Positions 60,096 to 64,000 of a stretch of DNA of 64,000 nt are shown here, piece by piece. Position numbers and translations under genes: made by a program. Positions within the stretch are counted from its first letter, which is position 1; the number at the start of each line of letters is the position of its first letter. The stretch lies in NCBI RefSeq assembly GCF_009650435.1, contig NZ_VVIP01000047.1, positions 62,001 to 126,000 of the forward strand. The letters are read 5' to 3'. Below the pieces are notes generated by a model. The model was given only the letters and a program-made list of their open reading frames with translations. It was not told the DNA's origin and made no database searches. This DNA comes from Foetidibacter luteolus. GTDB taxonomy: Bacteria; Bacteroidota; Bacteroidia; Chitinophagales; Chitinophagaceae.

Positions 60096-62195
60096 ATGAA
60101 TAAATTAAACGGCATGATTAAGTATTTTCTGTGCGTAATGATAGTTTCGGTAATGGCCACCAACATCAGCCATGCGCAGGAAAAAGCCCCGGCGCCTTTT
60201 GGCCCTGTGCCAACGGCAAATCAAATGCGCTGGCAGCAAATGGAATATTATGCCTTTGTGCATTTTTCATTAAACACTTATACAGACCAATCCTGGGGCT
60301 TTGGAAATGAAGATGTAAACCTCTTTAATCCCGAAAAATTAGATTGCCGCCAATGGGCACGTATTTGCAAAGAAGCCGGGATGAAAGCAATCATCATAAC
60401 TGCAAAACATCACTGCGGTTTTTGTCTCTGGCCTTCTAAATACACGGAGTATTCTGTAAAGAACGCGCCCTGGAAAAACGGCAAAGGTGATGTGGTTAAA
60501 GAAATGGCAGATGCCTGCAAAGAATACGGTTTAAAATTAGGCATCTATCTATCTCCCTGGGACAGGAACCATCCTGATTATGGCAAACCTGAATACATCA
60601 CTTACTTCCGCAACCAACTAACAGAACTGCTCACCAATTATGGGGAGATTTTTGAGATATGGTTCGATGGCGCCAATGGGGGCACCGGTTATTATGGCGG
60701 CGCCAACGAAAACCGTACAATTGACCGCACCACCTATTACGACTGGAGCAATACCTATAAGATGATCCGCAAGTTGCAACCCAATATTGTGATATGGAAT
60801 GATGGGGGCGACAGGGCCGACCTGCGCTGGGTGGGTACCGAAGGTGGCGCTGTAGGCGAAACCAACTGGAGTTTATTGAACGCTACCGGAGATGTACCTT
60901 TTAATATGCTGCACTATGGTGTTGAAAATGGTGATTCATGGGTGCCAGGCGAAGTAAATACATCCATCAGGCCGGAATGGTTTTACCATCCCGGGGAAGA
61001 TGCAAGGGTAAAAACATTGCCGCAACTAATGGAAACTTATTACAATTCCATTGGCCGCAACGGTACTTTGCTGCTCAACTTTCCCATTATGCCCAATGGC
61101 TTAATCCATCCAAATGATGAAAAGGCAGCATTGGATCTGGCGGCAGCGGTAAAGAAAGCATTCTCAGTAAACCTGGCCGCCGGTAAAAAAGCTGCAGCCT
61201 CCAATACCCGCGGCAATGCAAAACAATACAGTGCAGCTATGGTTACAGATGGCAATAATGAAAGCTATTGGGCAACCGATGATGATGTAACGAACGCTTC
61301 GCTAACAATAGATTTAGGCAAACCCACCAGCTTCAACCGTTTTCTTGTACAGGAATACATACGTTTAGGGCAAAGGGTAAAAGCATTCACCGTTGAAGCC
61401 TTTGTTGATGGAAGCTGGAAAGAACTCGCTAAAGCAACAACCATCGGTTATAAACGTATCCTCCGTTTTCCTGCTGTAAAGGCAACGCAGGTTCGCTTTA
61501 CAGTTACAGGTTCAAAAGCCTGCCCGCTTATTTCCAATATCGGCATTTACAATGCGCCGCAGATTCTTGATGCTCCATCAGTCATCAGGAACCAGCAAGG
61601 CGAAATAATCATCACACCGGTGGATGACGAGTCGGCTGTTTATTATACAACGGATGGCAGTGTACCCACCGTGAATTCAAAAAAATATAATGGACCCGTT
61701 AAAACAGATGGAAAGGTGGAAATAACCGCTATAGCTTACGATGCAGCTACGGGTAAAAGCAGCCCCGTAAGCAATGAAAAATTCAGCATCTCAAGAAAGC
61801 TATGGAAAGTTGTTGGTATCGAGGATGAAAAAGCAACCGCGGTGCTCGACGGCAACCCCGCTACCGCATGGCATCAGGGCAAAGACAAAAAAGTACCGGT
61901 TGATTTGGTGATTGATTTGGGCAGGCAAGAAGCACTTATTGGCTTCAGGTATTTGCCTGACCAAAATATTTGGAACCCCGCCATCATCAGCCACTACGAA
62001 TTTTATGTTTCAAATGACAATGCAGATTGGAAGCTGGTAAGCAACGGAGAATTTTCGAATATCAAGAACAATCCGTTATGGCAGGTAAAGAACTTTTCGG
62101 CTGTATCAGCCCGGTATATTAAGCTTCGTGCTTTGCAAAAGGCAGACGGCAATGAAGAAACCGGCTATGCCGAAATAGATGTTATTACAGAATAA
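60096..62195 (+). CDS. GH29 alpha-L-fucosidase with CBM32-like modules
   Basis: 699 residues, signal peptide ending ISHAQ. Catalytic domain about 30-345 with EYYAFVHFSLNTYTDQSWG, IIITAKHHCGFCLWPSKYTE and nucleophile D191 in EIWFDGANGG; this is the GH29-B style. It is followed by an F5/8 type C (CBM32-like) module about 355-485 (ASNTRGNAKQYSAAMVTDGN), a small CHB_HEX_C-like module about 490-560 (AVYYTTDGSVPTVNSKKYNG), and a second CBM32-like module to the end. It clearly differs from the two other GH29 proteins here, suggesting a second fucose linkage. Confidence 0.92.
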   Translation: MNKLNGMIKYFLCVMIVSVMATNISHAQEKAPAPFGPVPTANQMRWQQMEYYAFVHFSLNTYTDQSWGFGNEDVNLFNPEKLDCRQWARICKEAGMKAIIITAKHHCGFCLWPSKYTEYSVKNAPWKNGKGDVVKEMADACKEYGLKLGIYLSPWDRNHPDYGKPEYITYFRNQLTELLTNYGEIFEIWFDGANGGTGYYGGANENRTIDRTTYYDWSNTYKMIRKLQPNIVIWNDGGDRADLRWVGTEGGAVGETNWSLLNATGDVPFNMLHYGVENGDSWVPGEVNTSIRPEWFYHPGEDARVKTLPQLMETYYNSIGRNGTLLLNFPIMPNGLIHPNDEKAALDLAAAVKKAFSVNLAAGKKAAASNTRGNAKQYSAAMVTDGNNESYWATDDDVTNASLTIDLGKPTSFNRFLVQEYIRLGQRVKAFTVEAFVDGSWKELAKATTIGYKRILRFPAVKATQVRFTVTGSKACPLISNIGIYNAPQILDAPSVIRNQQGEIIITPVDDESAVYYTTDGSVPTVNSKKYNGPVKTDGKVEITAIAYDAATGKSSPVSNEKFSISRKLWKVVGIEDEKATAVLDGNPATAWHQGKDKKVPVDLVIDLGRQEALIGFRYLPDQNIWNPAIISHYEFYVSNDNADWKLVSNGEFSNIKNNPLWQVKNFSAVSARYIKLRALQKADGNEETGYAEIDVITE

Positions 62196-62231
62196 TTACT
62201 ATCCTGTGCCCAGGATTAATAAACATCATTT

Positions 62232-62490
62232 ATTTTTTTTGGATACGGGTAGTGGTTTTCATGGCATCGTCCCTTGCGTCGCAATCCGTTCATCTGTTGT
62301 ACAAATGGCATCGCCTGGTTTCCGGCGCAGGGTTCCAATTAATATTTTATACAACTTCCTTAACCGGCACTGTAAGAAGCTGGAATGAATTTAGCGGTCC
62401 ACACCCTGTTCAGTAAAGTACAAAGTGTTGAAGAGTGCGACGCAACCAAAGCATCATGGCAGCAATGCAGCCGGGCCCCAAAAAATGTAT
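62232..62490. repeat. Family B head-to-head arm pair
   Basis: Left arm: TTTTTTTTGGATACGGGTAG, GGTTTTCATGGCATCGTCCC, TTGCGTCGCAATCCGTTCAT. Right arm (inverted): AAGAGTGCGACGCAACCAAA, GCATCATGGCAGCAATGCAG, CCGGGCCCCAAAAAATG. About 260 bp bounded by imperfect inverted repeats. It fills the gap between two GH29 genes (62196-62526). Confidence 0.7.
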
Positions 62491-62526
62491 GATTGATATA
62501 ATTTTCAAGCCTTGAAAAAACACTAC

Positions 62527-64000
62527 ATGCAAAGAAGACAACTTATTAAAGGATTATTGGCGGTAACGCCTGCCGTGCTGTTAAAAAATTATGCAGGGGC
62601 ATTACCTTTTGCGGATGTTAGCAATTTAAAAATTGAACCCGCGGCAGATGGCCCGTTTAAACCGGAGTGGCAATCGCTGAAACAATATAAAACGCCACAA
62701 TGGTTTGCGGATGCAAAGTTTGGTATATGGGCACACTGGGGTGCGCAATGCCAGCCAGAGCATGGAGATTGGTATGCCCGTGGCATGTATGAAGAGGGGA
62801 GTGATCATTATAAATATCATGTTGAGAAATATGGACACCCATCTAAGTTTGGTTTTAAAGATGTAATAAACGAATGGAAAGCGGAGAACTGGAACCCTGA
62901 TGCATTGGTTGAATTATACAAAAATGCCGGCGCCCAATATTTTGTTGCCATGGCAAACCACCACGATAACTTCGACAACTTTAACAGCAGTTACCAGCCC
63001 TGGAATTCCGTTAATCTTGGCCCCAAAAAAGATTTAATTGAGGGCTGGGCAAAAGCGGCGAAAGCACATGGGTTGCGTTTTGGCGTTAGCGTACATGCGG
63101 CACATGCGTGGAGCTGGTACGAAACAGCCAGGCGCAGCGATAAAAATGGCCCGCTTGCAGGTGTGCCTTACGATGGCATAGTAACCAAAGAAAACGGCGG
63201 GGGTAAATGGTGGCAGGGTTACGACCCGCAAAGCCTGTATGCGCAAAACCATGCCCTTAGTGAAAACAGCGGGGATAACGGCATGATACACCGCCAGTGG
63301 AACTGGGGCAACGGGGTAACCCCGCCATCCAAAGAATACTGCGAAAAATTTTATAACCGCACCGTAGAACTCATTAATAAGTACCAGCCGGATCTTGTTT
63401 ACTTTGACGATACCGCTTTGCCATTATGGCCAGTAAGCGATGCCGGTTTGCGCATAGCAGCCCACATGTACAACGAAAGCATTAAGCGCAACGGAAAACT
63501 GGAAGCGGTGATAAATGGAAAAATACTGGACGAAGAACAACGCAAATGTATGGTGTGGGATATTGAACGTGGGGCAAGCAACAGTATTGAGCCCTTTGTT
63601 TGGCAAACAGATACCTGTATAGGGTCCTGGCATTACGACCGCCGCATTTACAATAGCAAGGGCTACAAAACTGCCCGTGAAGTGATAGGGATTCTGGTGG
63701 ATGTAGTGAGTAAAAACGGTAATCTTCTACTCAATGTACCGGTGCGTGCAGATGGCTCTATTGACGAGCTTGAAATGGCGGTGGTAAAAGAAACAGGCAA
63801 CTGGATGAAAATTAACAGCGAGGCTATCTATGCGACAAGGCCCTGGAAAATTTTTGGCGAAGGCCCTGCCATTGCCACAGCGGCCCCGCTTAGTGCGCAA
63901 GGGTTTAATGAGGGTAAGAATAAGCCGCTTGGTGCGGAAGATTTCCGTTTTACATCGAAAGGGGGTGCTGTTTATGCCACGTTTTTTGGATGGCCCGGCA
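62527..64000 (+). CDS. GH29 alpha-L-fucosidase, 3' end beyond window
   Basis: 491 residues are visible from the ATG at 62527 and the frame is open to the last base. The N-terminus MQRRQLIKGLLAV is Tat-like (RRxLIK), unlike the Sec signal of its paralogue at 53285. It shares FGIWAHWGAQCQPEHGDWY, VAMANHHDNFDNF, VHAAHAWSWYETARRSDKNG, the nucleophile segment PDLVYFDDTALPLWP, and VVSKNGNLLLNVPVRADGS with that paralogue along its whole length. The two fucosidase genes therefore arose by duplication with a change of export route. Confidence 0.9.
   Translation, partial: MQRRQLIKGLLAVTPAVLLKNYAGALPFADVSNLKIEPAADGPFKPEWQSLKQYKTPQWFADAKFGIWAHWGAQCQPEHGDWYARGMYEEGSDHYKYHVEKYGHPSKFGFKDVINEWKAENWNPDALVELYKNAGAQYFVAMANHHDNFDNFNSSYQPWNSVNLGPKKDLIEGWAKAAKAHGLRFGVSVHAAHAWSWYETARRSDKNGPLAGVPYDGIVTKENGGGKWWQGYDPQSLYAQNHALSENSGDNGMIHRQWNWGNGVTPPSKEYCEKFYNRTVELINKYQPDLVYFDDTALPLWPVSDAGLRIAAHMYNESIKRNGKLEAVINGKILDEEQRKCMVWDIERGASNSIEPFVWQTDTCIGSWHYDRRIYNSKGYKTAREVIGILVDVVSKNGNLLLNVPVRADGSIDELEMAVVKETGNWMKINSEAIYATRPWKIFGEGPAIATAAPLSAQGFNEGKNKPLGAEDFRFTSKGGAVYATFFGWPG

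Noticed and set aside
62589..63633. Minus-strand frames opposite the last GH29 gene
   Set aside because: The plus frame is open for 491 codons with clear GH29 motifs; the reverse frames are shadows.

Overview
The window comes from a Bacteroidota chromosome, most likely family Chitinophagaceae. Pointers seen in the sequence are two SusC/SusD pairs, a hybrid two-component regulator, type IX secretion (T9SS) sorting domains, TAnnTTTG-type -7 promoter elements and many secreted enzymes. The family-level placement is inference; I have no 16S or marker phylogeny.

Left part (1-31.8 kb), largely housekeeping and surface genes: a truncated GH172/DUF2961 gene, cysM, a GH67 alpha-glucuronidase, a PAP2 phosphatase, a membrane protein with an apparent frameshift, folC, a conserved hypothetical, an FKBP isomerase, and two large paralogous repeat proteins combining a 17-residue repeat stalk, an S74 endosialidase-type chaperone domain and a T9SS sorting domain. 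An orphan susC-susD-lipoprotein operon follows (14.2-20.0 kb). Then come rpiA, a VOC protein, and a minus-strand cell-surface cluster with the complete GDP-D-glycero-alpha-D-manno-heptose set (gmhA, hddA, gmhB, hddC) plus GT4 and GT2 glycosyltransferases, a DUF4199 protein and a dihydroorotase homologue that has lost most catalytic ligands. A tRNA-Pro(GGG) gene closes this part.

Right part (31.8-64 kb), one polysaccharide utilisation locus on the plus strand: HTCS regulator, GH31 alpha-xylosidase with a PA14 insert, SusC, SusD, an IPT-type surface glycan-binding lipoprotein, a BACON-GH5 endoglucanase, GH42 beta-galactosidase, a SASA-family acetylesterase, GH29 alpha-L-fucosidase, a CE1-like esterase, a Tat-exported sugar isomerase-like protein, a PEBP protein, a beta-lactamase-like remnant, a GH2 enzyme with the NxK glucuronidase signature, a GH29 with CBM32-like domains, and a third GH29 cut by the window end. 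The set fits an acetylated fucogalacto-xyloglucan: the GH5 cuts the backbone at the surface, SusCD imports, and xylosidase, galactosidase, fucosidases and esterases trim side chains.

Non-coding DNA is unusually rich in dispersed repeats: family A (about 150 bp, five copies), family B (arms of about 60 bp with a TTGCGTCGCA core, at least eleven sites, two of them head-to-head pairs), several perfect palindromes, short tandem repeats, a possible three-way-junction structure upstream of the xyloglucan susC, and a direct repeat whose internal hairpin shows compensatory changes. No transposase is present to explain them.
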